64,000 nt of DNA. Origin: Dromiciops gliroides. Lineage: Eukaryota > Chordata > Mammalia > Microbiotheria > Microbiotheriidae. Of the stretch, positions 48,419 through 60,986 are shown in pieces. The notes below the pieces were generated by a model. The model was given only the letters and a program-made list of their open reading frames with translations, did not search any database and was not told where the DNA came from. The position numbers and the translations under genes were made by a program. The stretch is from contig NC_057864.1 of assembly GCF_019393635.1 (NCBI RefSeq), positions 88,674,382-88,738,381 of the forward strand. The letters run 5' to 3'. Each line of letters opens with the position of its first letter. The first letter of the stretch is position 1.

Positions 48419-49080
48419 TGGGCAGCTGGGTGGTGCCGTGGATAGAAAACTGGGCCTGGAAGCAGGAAGCCTCATTTTCTTGAGTTCAAATCTGGCCTCA
48501 GACTCTCACTAGCTATGTGACCCTGGGCAAGTCAATTAACCCTGTTTGCCTCAGTTTCCTCATCTGTGTTAATAGGCAATCACAATTTCATGAAACATAC
48601 ATGAAAACTAGGTTTATTACAAGAGAAATGAACATGGACATTGAACCCTGAGAATTCTTAAGCCTTATAGAAGTTTGCTTTTTTATAACAGCAGGACCAA
48701 CGAAGAGGAGGTATCAGAAATCCCTACCTTAGAGGGTTATGGTAGGGAAGAGGGAAAGGGGCAGGAAAGGGGCAGGAAAGGTGAGAAAAGGACAAAACCC
48801 CTCTTGAAGTGGAGGAGCAAGGCAATGGCAAAAGCTGCATTCTTTTCCCTTGGAAACTGCTGGACCATTAAGATATGATGTTCTGCTTATCTACAAGGGT
48901 CCCAGGTACACAAACAATTTCTCAGCCTAGTACAGACTGACTGGCTCCTGTCTTGACTCCCAAGGACACAATGGATGTCCAGCTTGGGATACAAATAACA
49001 TACCATGTTCTGGAAAATATGGCAATTCAAAAAGACAAGTTCAGGGGACCTCTTAAAATTCCTTAATATCTGTAAAATGA
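48419..49080 (+). mobile_element. Older CORE-SINE/MIR-like copy, interrupted
   Basis: 48419-48566 starts 'atgggcagctgggtggtgcc' and reaches 'cagtttcctcatctg'. The expected continuation 'tgtaaaatgag' is found at 49071, after a 501-base insertion. Unlike the young SINEs it keeps the MIR/L2-type tail, so it is an older relative. Confidence 0.7.
48567..49067 (-). mobile_element. LTR-like insertion inside the older SINE
   Basis: 501 bases bounded by the 5-base duplication 'atctg' (48562-48566, 49068-49072). The left end starts 'tgttaatagg', and an antisense poly(A)-signal-like 'ggtttattacaagag' follows. It is best explained as a solo LTR; its family is unknown. A purine-rich tract lies inside. 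Confidence 0.5.
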
Positions 49081-49081
49081 G

Positions 49082-49231
49082 GGGGCAGCTAGGTGGCTCA
49101 GTGGATAAAGCACCAGCCCTGGATTCAGGAGGACCTGAGCCCAAATATTATTTCCGACACTTGACACTTACTAGCTGTGTGACCCTGGGCAAGTCACTTA
49201 ACCCTCCTTGCTCCCCCCCCCCAAAAAAAAA
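49082..49231 (+). mobile_element. CORE-SINE
   Basis: Sense copy starting 'ggggcagctaggtggctcag' directly at the end of the older SINE, ending in a C-run and A-tail. Confidence 0.85.
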
Positions 49232-49239
49232 GACTAGGA

Positions 49240-50670
49240 GGGGAGTTACTCAGGATTGGGGTAAAGAGAGCCTGAATCAGGGTGGGTAGTTAAGTACTTT
49301 ACAAATATCTCATTTGATTCTTTTTAAAGAAAAGTCTGTTTCACAAACCAGTCTTCATATTTTTATGTATAATGATTAGAGAAAAACTTAATGCATATCC
49401 ATCCCTTTACCAAGAGCCTCTTTTAGAAGACCACCCACCCTTTAGCTTTAGATTTAACAGATTGAACCCTAAAACAAATAAATAAGTCTCCCCTGCAATT
49501 TAGTGATCAAGCCATTAGGTGGAAGTGGTACATTACATTTTCAAGTACACTTATAATATTTAGCAGGACTGTTCTGCACTACCCAGAAGAGGGCAATTAT
49601 TAGGTATGTTAACTCAAAAGTGCACTGTTGCGGGATTTTCCTTCTTGGATTCCTATAAATCTTACTTAAAACTGTCTTAGAAAAAATACATTTAGGAGGG
49701 TATAGAGAAACTGCCATTTTGGACATCTCTAAGTCAGAAATGGTTAATGATTACATTAATCTTAAAGTTGTTCCTGGCAAACTGGTGCGTGAGCATAGAG
49801 TATTAATGTTTCTTCTTCAATAGGGAGGACATAGACAAGTAAGTGTTGCACAGGATGTTGATCTGTACCACCGCTTGAGTATCCACAGGGAGTACATCAA
49901 TTATTCACTAAAGTAATATGTATCAAAATTATGACAATGTTAAATGTACTGTCATTTTATAGCTCTAAATTTACAGATTAAACCTTTAGTAGCAGTTATT
50001 TCACCCCTATAATTTAGGCAGGCTAATAGTAGATGGTAGTTATGCCTGTCGCATGAACTACAAGAAAAATTCATGCTTTAAGACTGGTTAATAAAAAGAC
50101 CAGCTGTTTTCACAGGATAATGGATGAAGGGCTAAAAGGGTCCTTGAGGCAATCAAGTTCAAACTCTCCTGCCACCCCAATCCCATTTTATATCAAAGAG
50201 TATGACCTGCTTAAGCCTTTTGATACTTCTAATCAAGAGTTTTCCACACTTTAATAGTACAAAATAACACTTTATTTTTGTATGACTGTGGACAAGTCAT
50301 TTAATTGCTCTGTGCCTGTTTTTTCATTTGTAAAATGGGGGGATTTGGGACCTGATTACCTTTATGGACAGCTCTAAATGTATTATTCTTTGAAAACAGC
50401 TGATCTTAATATTAACCATTCCATGCAATGTGTGCTCCTAGAGGTAAGGACCATTTTTGCATTTCTGTGAATTCACAGCACTTAGCCAACTGCCAGGTAC
50501 CTAGTTAGTAAGCTAATTTTGCTAAATAAATACTAACAGTGAATTTACAACTAATATTAGTTGTCTGCCCTATTATAATATGATTACAGTAGCACATACC
50601 AGTTGCTATTAGTTATGGCTTCTTCACTACTTTGTTTGATAGTTTCCCATAGAATATTTTTTAAACGTTA
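49240..50670. other. Intergenic, mostly unassigned
   Basis: A probable L2 3' end lies near 50420-50530 and a MIR-like scrap near 50280-50345 ('catttgtaaaatggggggat'). No exon was seen. Confidence 0.45.
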
Positions 50671-50674
50671 TTCC

Positions 50675-51099
50675 TGTCAACCTGAAAATTAATGAAACAA
50701 TAAATACAGGAGAAATAAGGTCTTTAATCGAGACAGAGGAGCTATAACTTGGAGTATGGCAAAGCAAAATTGCTAGGAATACCCCAAAGATGGGGACTGA
50801 GGACAGGGTTTATGTGGCATAACAGAATAGAAGGAGCTATGAGACTGCCTTTAGGTTAGGTAAGTTTCTCACAAATAGAAACTACTTAACTCTAAATGAA
50901 AAAAAATTGCATAATAATCTAAAGTCCAGGAAGTCTGGGAATCTTGGGGGGGGGGATAGTTTGTTTGGGAGATCCATAAAACAGTCAAGGGTCTGGAATC
51001 GACAAAGATTGATTAGCCCCAGGCAATTCATTGGCCTGGACATGGGGAATAGGTGAGGATCAGTCAGTTCTCCGTAAATTGTGGTTATCATTCCTTACA
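50675..51099 (-). mobile_element. Possible solo LTR, antisense
   Basis: 425 bases running TG to CA. The antisense signal region 'gaaacaataaatacaggaga' lies at the left, in the layout of the LTR-like element at 48567. No clear duplication. Confidence 0.4.
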
Positions 51100-51154
51100 A
51101 AATAACATTATATAATGAACAAAATTTAAGCAAAGTTTATGAATGTAGCCTTAA

Positions 51155-51312
51155 GGTCCAACTCCCTTAATTTTACAACTGAGGAAACTAAAGTCAAGAA
51201 AACTTAAGTGACTAGCCCAAAGTCATACAGGCAGTAAAATGCTTGTGGCAAGATCCAAACCCAGGTCTGATTCCAAGTTCAGGACTCTATCCATTGCAGC
51301 ACTAAGCTGTTT
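51155..51312 (-). mobile_element. MIR SINE, antisense
   Basis: 'acaactgaggaaactaaagt', then 'taagtgactagcccaaagtc' and 'ggactctatccattgcagca'. Confidence 0.75.
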
Positions 51313-51489
51313 TATTAAGTCTCTTATTCTCACAGTTACCAATAGCTATGGCACAGAGGGAAAACAGCATCGCTGATGCCTTTCAGTGTTTTGTTTTGCT
51401 TTAAAAATCTGTTTACTGCTCTACTACTGAGGAGGGGAGTCAGGCAAAAGGAGCCTCTATTAGCTCTACCCTAATCATGTGAACCCCAA

Positions 51490-51612
51490 TTTCTTCATTT
51501 GTAAAATGGAGATAATAATAGTATCTACTTTTCAGGATTTTTGTTAGAATCAAATAAGATAATTGTAAAATTCTTAGCACAATGACTGGCCCAATAGTAG
51601 GTGTCTAATAAA
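51490..51612 (+). repeat. MIR 3' half
   Basis: 'tcttcatttgtaaaatggag' to 'atgactggcccaatagtagg'. Confidence 0.7.
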
Positions 51613-51639
51613 ATGAGAGCTTTTCCCCTTCCCCCATCT

Positions 51640-52080
51640 AACACCATGGACGTGGTCTTTTCAACTTTTATCTTCCCTCCCCCTCCTGAACTCTTGCTAT
51701 CCAGTGAATACAGCCTGTTCCTTCTTTCTATGACACGACATATCTCCTAAATCCGAGCATTTTCACTGGCTGTCCCCTGTGCTTGGATTTCTCTCTCGGA
51801 GTCTCTACCTCCTGGATTCCTTCAAGTCTCAGATAGAATTCTATCTTCGGCAAGGAGTTTTCCCCAATTCTCCTTAATACTAGAGCCTTCTCTTTGGGAT
51901 TGTCTCCAATTTATCCAGTAAATATCTTGTTTGTGCATAGTTTTTTTACCTGTTGTCTCCCACATTAGACTGTGAACTTCTAGATGAAAGGAACTTTTTT
52001 TTTAACCTTTGTATTACCCAGAAATTAGCATGATGCTTGGCAGACAGTAGCCGCTTAATGCATGCTTATTGACTGAGGAA
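51640..52080 (+). repeat. L2 3' fragment
   Basis: 'gactgtgaacttctagatga' to 'ttaatgcatgcttattgact' is the L2 tail; the upstream part is more diverged. Confidence 0.6.
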
Positions 52081-52618
52081 CTGTTTTTTGCCTTTCTTAT
52101 ACATGCTTGTTGACTAGATTTCAGCGTACTAGTAAAGATACAAGACTCCAGCTTTCCCAGAGCCTTCTAAGCCACCCAAATTGAGTTCACACAGCATTAT
52201 GCAAATTAAACACGCCGAAACAACCCACCTCCACAGGTCTTAGGGAAGTGCTGAGTAGGCACGACCAGGGAGGAGTCTGGGACAGCCACCTAGCAACCAC
52301 AGAACACAACTCGGATTATGGTTAAATTTGAAGAGCAGGGGAGGGGCCACTGAGCCGAGGGGTGACCTAGGGGAGGTCCGGGAGCTGCCTGATTTCGGCA
52401 TCTTAGCCACGCCCCGGAGTCGGCTTGTTTATAAGCGGCGCGTGGCGGTACGCACTCTGTCAGGTTGCGCTCGGGCCGCACGCGCACGCGCACCATAAGC
52501 GCGTACCCCGAGTCAGTCTAGACTGAGCGTGTGAGTATTGCGCCGTCTGCTGCGCCGCGTGCGTGTCTGGCCGAGCTCCTTTCCCAGGAGGCCTCGGCTC
52601 CCCCTGGCGGTAGCGGGA

Positions 52619-52681
52619 CCGCGGCAGCGGCGGCGGCAGCGGCGGCGGCGGCGGCGGCGGCAGCAGCAGCAGCAGCAGCGA
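52619..52681 (+). repeat. CDC73: CGG/CAG triplet tract in the CDC73 5' UTR
   Basis: About 20 consecutive triplets, mostly GCG with interspersed GCA and ending in a pure run of six CAG/GCA units. It is in the probable 5' UTR, about 290 bases before the start codon. Confidence 0.85.
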
Positions 52682-52941
52682 CAGAGGCGGTAACTCGAGC
52701 TCAGGCGTTCAGCTCGGGCAGCCGGCGGCGGGGCCTTGCCCGATAGCGCGGGGTCCTCAGCTGCCTAGGTGTCTAGTGCCGTCGTCTTCGCGGACGGCTG
52801 TTAGTGCAGCTCCTGGTGGTGTGCTGTAGTGGTGGTGGCGGCTGCCGGCCAGGAGGAACAGAGAGCCCAGAAGTGGGAGACGGCCAAGGCGGCGGCCGAG
52901 GCGCGGAGGCGGTGGGGTCGGCGGAGCTGCGGCCGAGGTAG

Positions 52942-53103
<162 letters not shown>

Positions 53104-54536
53104 TGAGTGAAGCGCCGCTGCGGCCCGGGGGAGGGAGGGCAGGCGGGGGGGAAGGACAGCGCCCCCTCCTCGCTCTTCTCCCCGTACTCTCTGCATCCCG
53201 GAGAGAGGGGGGAGAGAGGAAGCGTGCGGGGGGCAAAGTTTCCCCCAACGCTGGAGTTCACTCGGGGGGCGAGAGGGGCAGGGTAAGGGCAGTCGCTGCA
53301 GATGTCCGCACCCTTTAAACCTTTAGGGACCGACGGGGGGAGGGGCTAGACCGAGAGGGCTCTAAGAAACCTCGGGCCTTCCCGGAGCCCCCCACTTACG
53401 GACTTGTCGCTGTGGGGCCCCTGGCCCTGGTGGGTTGCCATGTGTTGACGCCTCCCCGCCCCCTGCCCGCTCGACCCCCCACCCCGCATTTTCTTCCCGA
53501 ATTCTTCTCTCTCTCCGAGGTCCAAGGGTCCAATTGGGCACGTTGTCTCTCCCCATAGAGACAGCTGGGGCAGGTGTCCTCACGAGGAGAGGGACTGAAG
53601 AGTTTGATGGGTGTGTTCAGGGTAGGAGGGTGCCCAGTGAGATTTAGGGATAGACGAGGATGTCATTGAAAGAAAGTCTGGGAAGATGGGAGCCCTGTCA
53701 GGGTTAGGGGCTCACAGAGATCGTGGTTGATATCAGACAAGTTAGGGTTCAGTTAGCACCTACTCTGCCAGGCAAAGAACACAGATCTTACTCCCAAGGA
53801 TCTCAGTCTGATGGAGATGAGGTAGACATACGGGTTGAGCATTTTTAAAAGTTGGTGGGATGGAGCAAAGGGGTATGATTGTACAAATGGGCCTGCACTT
53901 ACCTTTTTAGGTCTGTTTTTTTTCACATTATAAAGTCCCTTTGTGGTTTTTTGCTTTACTAATTGTGATTTATCAGGAATTCTTGGGCACAAAGATTGTA
54001 CCAGGATCCTTGCTATCATTGTTTACTTTTGTCAGTCTTGGTGAGGTTTGTTCTCTCATAACATTTGGGCTCTTGGGAGTGAAAACTTCAGTCTTCAGCA
54101 AGGGAAAGGTTGTAGAGCTTCAGTTTTCTTGGGTGAATTCTTACTGCAAAAGGGTTTAGTTTTCTTGGTTGATTTTTGTACATTTTTGTATAATATTCTC
54201 AGCTTTTTAAAAATATAGCTCCTTAACAATTTGCACGGGTTCACACGTAAGTGGGACTTGGGAGGGTACTACTTTAAAGGAAGATTGAATGAATTGCATG
54301 TGAAATAGTATAGAGGCAAGATAATTTAGGATATGTTTGAGGAAGTAATCCAGTTTGGGGGGATAGAAAGCTATATTAGGAACTGATTATGAAGGGCTTT
54401 GAAGCACCTAATCAAAATTGTATTGCTAATAAATATTGTTTTGGCTGAAGTAGAGGACCTTCTTTTTTTCCTCCCAGAAATTTGGGTTATATTACATTTG
54501 TATCGACTATTATCAGTGCTATATTTTAGTTTGTGT

Positions 54537-55035
54537 TGTCAGCCAGACAGAACTTGCCTCTAACCTGTGGATGGCCATAGCTGAACAGAGTAGGCTAGAG
54601 ACAAGGAGAGTCAAGAATCAAACCGAAATTTAATTTCAAAGTGAGGGAAACTGCTTGCAAGCAAGGAGCGATCTAGACATATGTGCCAGGCCTGCTCCTA
54701 GTGGGGAGACTTGAGGCAGTGTGGGAAGATCTCAATACTTATGGCAATGGCTACACAGTGAGCTGTAGTCCAGACTGTGAGGGGTAACAGCAACAATGAG
54801 ACGAATTTGATTAATAGTACGACTTCATGACTGAAACATGGATACCTGTCCAGTGCTTGTCTGAGCTCAGAGAACACTTGCTGCTGGTCAAAGCAAAACA
54901 GTAATTATGTGATTTTGCAAGAGGATTGAGACCCTGCAGAGGGTAAGCCCAAAGGATTGTTATGGCAAGCTAAGGACACAGCTTGCTTTTTGGGCCTTAG
55001 CTCTGGAAAACAGGGTGTCTCCTAATATCTTGTTA
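54537..55035 (-). mobile_element. Possible solo LTR, antisense
   Basis: A block of GC-richer sequence beginning 'tgtcagccagacagaacttg', with no match to SINE, L1 or L2. A retroviral LTR is the best guess; ends and duplication are unresolved. Confidence 0.3.
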
Positions 55036-55224
55036 TTGTGTATATAATATACATGTATTTTAATTTATTTTCCCTTTCTAAGACACTTTGTTTTAAGCAA
55101 CAAAATTTTAAAAAACACTAATATAGATTTGGGAAGAAGCTCTTGTTTTTGTAGTAGTCCTAAGGAGCTAAATAAATAGGCAAATAAAGTGTCAGGTAGG
55201 TTCTTGAAGCACTGAGGTTAAGAG

Positions 55225-55412
55225 CTATGGAATCATTGATCCAGAGCTGGAAGAGACTTCAGAGGTCAACTAGTCCAACTCCTTTCATTTTACAGATGAG
55301 GAATATTAGACCTGTGGAGGTTAAATGACTTGCAAGATAGTAAATGTCTTAGGTAGAATTTGAACCTGTCTTCTGAATCCAAATTCATTGTTCTACTCCA
55401 CTAGCTTTGTAG
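55225..55412 (-). mobile_element. MIR SINE, antisense
   Basis: 'gagctggaagagacttcaga', 'tttacagatgaggaatatta' and 'gaggttaaatgacttgcaag'. Confidence 0.7.
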
Positions 55413-57049
55413 TAAGTACCAGAGTTAGGATCTTTCCACCTCCAAGTCTACCAAGTAACAAAGTCCCTACTGAACTTTCTAATAAAGTAGCTTGGTATAT
55501 TGATCTTAATTTCCTACTTTCCATCTTCTGATGGAAGTGCTAACAGTGAAATTCCTACAATGTGAGCTGCAAAAAGGAGGAAAAGCCAAATGATTGGACT
55601 TCCTGGATGGATGATTCAAGTCCTCAATGAGAATGGGTTGAAGAAATCTTTGTTATGCAAACCATAACAATTGATTTTATACTTAAACCTTTAGCTTGGG
55701 CTTATTAGACTCAACCAACCAACTGGCAATCATTTTATGAAACTGTGGTTGTGTGTATATACAGACATGTAGACTACTATCTGAAGCCTGGTATACTGGG
55801 GTGTAGTAGTGAATGTACACACCAAAGACCTTGCCTTAGATCAAAGTGTTTTGTGTAAATTTTCTAGGGAAACACTTAATATGATCTAACAGTGATACAA
55901 GGAATATAGTATAGTGCCATTTTTCCCTTCAAAAGATTTTAAACCATGTCACACTATTTTCATTCTGTTAAAATATCATGAAAATAGTTTATTATTTTCC
56001 ATTACAACTAAAGGGTAAGAGAACATCAAAAGCTCAAAACTAATTTGTTTCTTTATGCTATGTCAAAGATGCATAATTTTTATCTTTTCCTACCATAATG
56101 CCTTTTAGAGGTAGTAAGTAGTACAACATGCAGATGACCCAGTGTATCTTCATGGAAATGTTGTAAAGGTTTTTGTTCAAGGTTTGGGCATGTAATAAGT
56201 GGGATGGAACATTTGCCTGATGAAGAAATTTTGAGAGAACAGTGTGTTCCTGGTTTGTTTCAGTGAATGGTTTACTTGGAGGGGAAATCTGGGTTTAGGA
56301 GATGGGTAGATAGACTATAACACAAACATTTTGAGTGATGGGCAGAAGAAAACAGTAGATCTAGATCATATAATTTTTTTTCCTGAGGATTTAAGAAATT
56401 TGACTCAAGAAGAACTGAGTGGTTTGAAATATAGTTTGGTTATTTGTGGAAAGCATGTTTTTTCAAGTTTTAGAAATCTGTTTTAAGTTGTGGGTGGAAA
56501 TCTCAAAAAACTTCCATTACTCTATATATGTATTTAGATCTACTGGGAAATAATCACTAGCATCTTGATCCAAATGGTTTTTGAAGCTGTTAGTGAGCTC
56601 TTTTCCTATTGCAGTTAATAAAGGACATAAGCTTACTTTGCTTCACTACATCACAGAATTGTTTTGAAGTTAAAATGAGATGATAGGTGCAAAGTATAAG
56701 GTAAAGTTCCAATAATACATATCAGTTGTAGTGGTTATGCCAGACTACTCCAATATGTTTTGAATTTGTGAGATCATCTTCTTTTATTCTCTCCCCTCAA
56801 GTATTTTAGTGGTCTGACAGTTAAACTTCTAAATAAAATGTTTCTTATAGTTTTATACATAGGACAATCATCTAGTTCATTGGTTTCCAACCTATAGGAT
56901 GCATATTGACTTAGAAAACTACAAAATAACATTATGTTGCATTTCTATTGTATCAAACATTTTTCAATTAAATTTTAATCTGTTTTAGGCTACTTACCAG
57001 CTCTGAATTTGGGACAGTGAGTTTGACATTTCTGAGCTAGGTGAACTAT

Positions 57050-57140
57050 CTCAAGATTATGAGGCCCAAATGAGATAATGTATGAAAAGTGCTTTGTAAA
57101 CTTTAAAGCCCTATATAAATGTCATCTATTATTGTTGTCC
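57050..57140 (+). repeat. MIR 3' end
   Basis: 'gaggcccaaatgagataatg' to 'ccctatataaatgtcatcta'. Confidence 0.65.
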
Positions 57141-58007
57141 AGATGGCAATATTAATTATCCTCTGTGAAGGAAGCTAGTATAAATAAAAATTTAATTAAA
57201 AAAAAAGTGAAACGTCTTAATAGTTAAATTTAAAATTATATTGCATATATTATGGGCAGTTTTATCTAAATTTCTCAATAATCTTTTCTAAGTTTTATTT
57301 TTATGGGTTTTAAATTTGCATTTTATTGATCTATATATATACATATATATATAGTGAAATATTTTGTTAGCATTATAATTTAGCACTGACATTATGAATA
57401 CCTATTAGGTGCCTACTGTGGTGTGTAGCACTTGGGAAAATGCAGAGATTAACGAGTTAGCCTCTGATCTCATAAAAATTCAAGTAGAGGATATGACATT
57501 ATAAAAATAAATATAATACAGAATAATACCTCCTTAGTACATAGAGTTATAAAGTGCTATGCTATATGCAATATAGCATAAGTAAGTATAGATGAGGGGA
57601 ACTTGGAGAAAGTTTCATAGAGAAGATGGCATTTTAGCTTGGAGTTTAAAGAATGAGTATATATTTTCAGTGGGTTGGGGTGAGATCATTTTAGACATGG
57701 AAGAAGGCATGGCGATCTAAAATGTTGGGCATCTATAGGGACAAGTAGTCCAGTTAGTTTTGGAGTTAGTTTAAAGGAGTGAATAGTATGAGTAGTATGA
57801 AATAAAGTTGGAAATTAGGGCTTTGAATGCAGATTAAGGAATTGGAAGAATTTTGAGTTAAATGATAGGTATCTGGTCTGCACATGAAAGGTGATTTTTA
57901 CCTCATGATGAAGGATGGTTAGAAAGAGGTTTGTTGAGGAAGTAGAGGCTGAAAAAACTGGTTAGGATGCTAATAATCTTGTAAATATAATAGTTTAGTA
58001 AGATCAT

Positions 58008-58180
58008 AAAACTTAGAGCCAGAGGGGATATCAGAGTAATCTAGTCCAATTTACTGACTTTACAGATAAGGAAACAGGCTTAGTGAAGTTTTAGCTTGTC
58101 TAGCACCACACAACCTTAGGGTGATAGAACTGGGATTTGAATTGAGATACCCTAACTTTTTGTTTTTTTCCAGTACACCT
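58008..58180 (-). mobile_element. MIR SINE just before CDC73 exon 2
   Basis: 'cttagagccagaggggatat', 'ttacagataaggaaacaggc' and 'tgggatttgaattgagatac'. It ends about 30 bases before the exon 2 acceptor. Confidence 0.7.
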
Positions 58181-58209
58181 TGTGAGTAAAACTCTTACTT
58201 TTATTTCAG

Positions 58210-58315
58210 CACGGGGAAGGAAGGCCAACCCAGAGAGTACTACACTTTGGATTCTATCTTGTTCCTGCTTAATAATGTACATCTTTCTCATCCTGTGTAT
58301 GTCCGGCGTGCAGCA
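58210..58315 (+). CDS. CDC73: CDC73 exon 2
   Basis: 106 bases, acceptor 'tttatttcag', donor 'gtaagt'. It encodes [20 protein letters not shown] and [15 protein letters not shown], a perfect or near-perfect match to human, continuing the N-terminal domain. Confidence 0.97.
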
Positions 58316-58949
58316 GTAAGTAGAACTCCTTTCAGTGGTTTATTGCTATAGGAACTACTATTTTTATGTAAATTATGACGGTTCATTTTCTAGTTGAATT
58401 TTTAATTTTCATGTTTGTAACTTCAAAGGAATGAAGAGGAGGGAAAATGACAGGAGTGCAGGAGAATATTTTCATCTGAAATGTATTCATACTAACAAAA
58501 ACAGGGAAAAGTTGCTAGAAATTATTTTTCCCTCTGAATAATGTAATTCTATCAGGGCATTTGATGATATATATTTTATGATGCATTGTGTATTTTGTAG
58601 TCATATTCCAAAAGCTATCAATTTGTTTTGTTTATATGTCTCAACGTATCTTTGTTTATATATCTGTTAGAAACCTATTTTGCCACATCAGCTTTAAAAA
58701 TAACCATGAGAAACTTTTCTGTTTTTAAAAATTGTACAGAAAGCATGAGACTGATAAGAAAAACTTAAAAGAACCATTGTCAGAGTAATTAGAAATGTTA
58801 ATATATAATTGTTAGTTTATTTCTAAGTATCTTGTAGAAGTTTTTGATTAAAAAACTTACATATTGATCATCTGTAGCCAGCTTATAAAATTGAATTAAG
58901 AATTAGTTTTATGTTTTTATGACAGACATAAGAAATTACCTTATTTGTA

Positions 58950-59101
58950 TATTTTTGTTTTTGTTTTTTGGTGAGGCAATTGGGGTTAAGCGATTTGCCC
59001 AGGGTCACACAGCTAGTAAGTGTTGCCTGAGGCCTGATTTGAACTCAGGTCCTCCTGACTCCAGGGTCAGTACTCTATCCACTGCACCACCTAGCTGCCC
59101 C
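58950..59101 (-). mobile_element. CORE-SINE
   Basis: Antisense copy between 'gaaattaccttatttgta' (58932-58949) and 'gaaattacattatttgta' (59102-59119). Confidence 0.9.
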
Positions 59102-59639
59102 GAAATTACATTATTTGTAAAGTAAATGCTTTCATTTCTTTGATTATCCTTATCATGAGGATTTCATAAAGAGTCTGGCAATGTCCTCTGTACTGTATTT
59201 ATTAATGAAATTAATACACTATGTAGAATGTGATAATCCCACCAAGATGTGTGCATAGGCTCTTTTTAGCCAATTGACACTTCTCTTACATGTCATCATT
59301 GTAGGCCTAAATGTTGACAAAATTGGAATATTTTACTGTGCCACTTCAAAAAAAAAATCTAACATTGTGGATTAGTATATACTAGGAAAATGAAGTGGAG
59401 AATTGAGGCAATTATAATATCCAGTTAATTTAGGCTTCCCAGTTTATTTTACTTTGAAAATTTGCCCAGTGTTTTCTTTACCTCTACCTGCCTTGGTGGT
59501 GTTTTTTAAAAATGTAGAAATCTGAATTGTCTAAAATGTAGATATTTGCAGCATTTTAGTTTTATTAAAGCTTATTTTCTGTCCTCCTGAGATAGTCTGT
59601 ATAGTTATTGAGTAGGGTAGTTTTTAAGGGAAAACTCCA

Positions 59640-59818
59640 CAGGAGAAAAAGAAGCTACATGGACAGAGCCTTGTTTCAGAATTAGAGAATTTGTGTTCAG
59701 ATCCTGTCTCATGTAACTTGGGGCAAGTCACTTAATTTTTCTGGGCCTCAGTTTCATTCCCTGGAAAGTGAGGAGGTTGGGCTAAACCTAAATCCAATCT
59801 AAATCTTGACCCTATAAA
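59640..59818 (+). mobile_element. MIR SINE
   Basis: 'aacttggggcaagtcactta' and 'tgggcctcagtttcattccc', diverged. Confidence 0.65.
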
Positions 59819-60118
59819 GCAGAGGGTAAAGTAAATGTAAAGTAGAAGGAGCTAGAAGGTATCTTCATGACCTAAGAAGTAACAATATAGAAGGGAGTGT
59901 CTTCAGTTTGAGGAGTGAAAGATACTGTTTCTCACATGTGAAAAGTATGACACACCTATGATAGTAAATGTTAAGAGTTGGTTTTGGAGAATGAAATGGG
60001 ATAGCTACTGTAAAAATGATAGCATTGAGGAAAGTAGAAAGAATATTTAAAATCAGAAAACCTAGTTTATAGTCCTAGTTCCAACTGTTACTAGCTGTGT
60101 GACTGGGGAAGTAATTTA

Positions 60119-60269
60119 TTTATTTATTTATTTTTTGGTGAGGCAGTTGGGGTTAAGTGACTTGCCCAGGGTCACAGCTAGTGTTAAGTGTCTGAGCCCA
60201 CATTTGAATTCAGGTCCTCCTGACTCCAGGGCTGGTGCTCTATCCGCTGCGCCACCTAGCTTCCCCCAT
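60119..60269 (-). mobile_element. CORE-SINE inserted in a MIR
   Basis: Antisense copy with perfect duplication 'ggggaagtaattta' at 60105-60118 and 60270-60283. The host MIR ('actagctgtgtgactgggga') occupies about 60050-60104 and continues from 60284. Confidence 0.9.
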
Positions 60270-60643
60270 GGGGAAGTAATTTAACACCTGAAGCTCTTTT
60301 CCTTTATAGTCTAACAGAATTGTTAAGGAAAAAAGTGCTTTGTAAATTTTTAAGCCATATATACATGTAAATAATTGTTATAGTTCCTTTTTGAGAGAAA
60401 ATATTTCTAAATGTCTCATGTATTTGAAAGAATTCAGCCATAATTTATTTCTAAAAAAAAAAAGTTTAGATTCATTAGCATCTTTTGACCAATTTCTTTC
60501 TATAGTCATCATCATATTTAAAAATATTTGGTATCTAGATATACTTGAATGAAATTCAAGAAGCCATGTAGTATTTAATTGGGCAAATGTCTTAAATTTT
60601 AAAGTACTGTTTGCTGATACCAAATCTCTAACTTTCTCTTTAG

Positions 60644-60713
60644 ACTGAAAACATTCCTGTGGTTAGAAGACCTGATAGAAAAGATTTACTTGCATATCTA
60701 AATGGTGAAACGT
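60644..60713 (+). CDS. CDC73: CDC73 exon 3
   Basis: 70 bases, acceptor 'ttctctttag', donor 'gtaagt'. It encodes TENIPVVRRPDRKDLLAYLN GET, identical in type to human, near the end of the structured N-terminal domain. Confidence 0.97.
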
Positions 60714-60829
60714 GTAAGTAATTCCTGCTATTGTTCATTCTATATTATAAAACTTTCTGGCATACAAAAAGAAGGGAAATTACTGTTGATTTAATTGACC
60801 TGTATTAATAAGCATTTTACCTCCATTCT

Positions 60830-60986
60830 TCCCCCTGCCCCCCCACCCCCCCACGGGGCAGTTGGTGTTAAGTGACTTGCCCAGGGTCACACAGCTAGTA
60901 AGTGTTAAGTGTCTGAGGCCGGGTTTGAACTCAGGTTCTCCTGAATCCAGGGCCGGTGCTCTATCCACTGTGCCACCTAGCTGCCC
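60830..60986 (-). mobile_element. CORE-SINE
   Basis: Antisense copy between 'tttacctccattct' (60816-60829) and 'tttacctacattct' (60987-61000). Its tail on the left is C-rich rather than pure T. Confidence 0.88.

Larger units (their letters stand above)
58316..60643 (+). other. CDC73: CDC73 intron 2
   Basis: 2.3 kb with two antisense CORE-SINEs and MIR copies; no further exon. Confidence 0.75.

Noticed and set aside
52527-52540. Splice-donor-like 'gtgagtattg' in the CDC73 5' UTR
   Set aside because: One consensus match in GC-rich leader sequence without a paired acceptor or transcript support is not enough to propose a leader intron.
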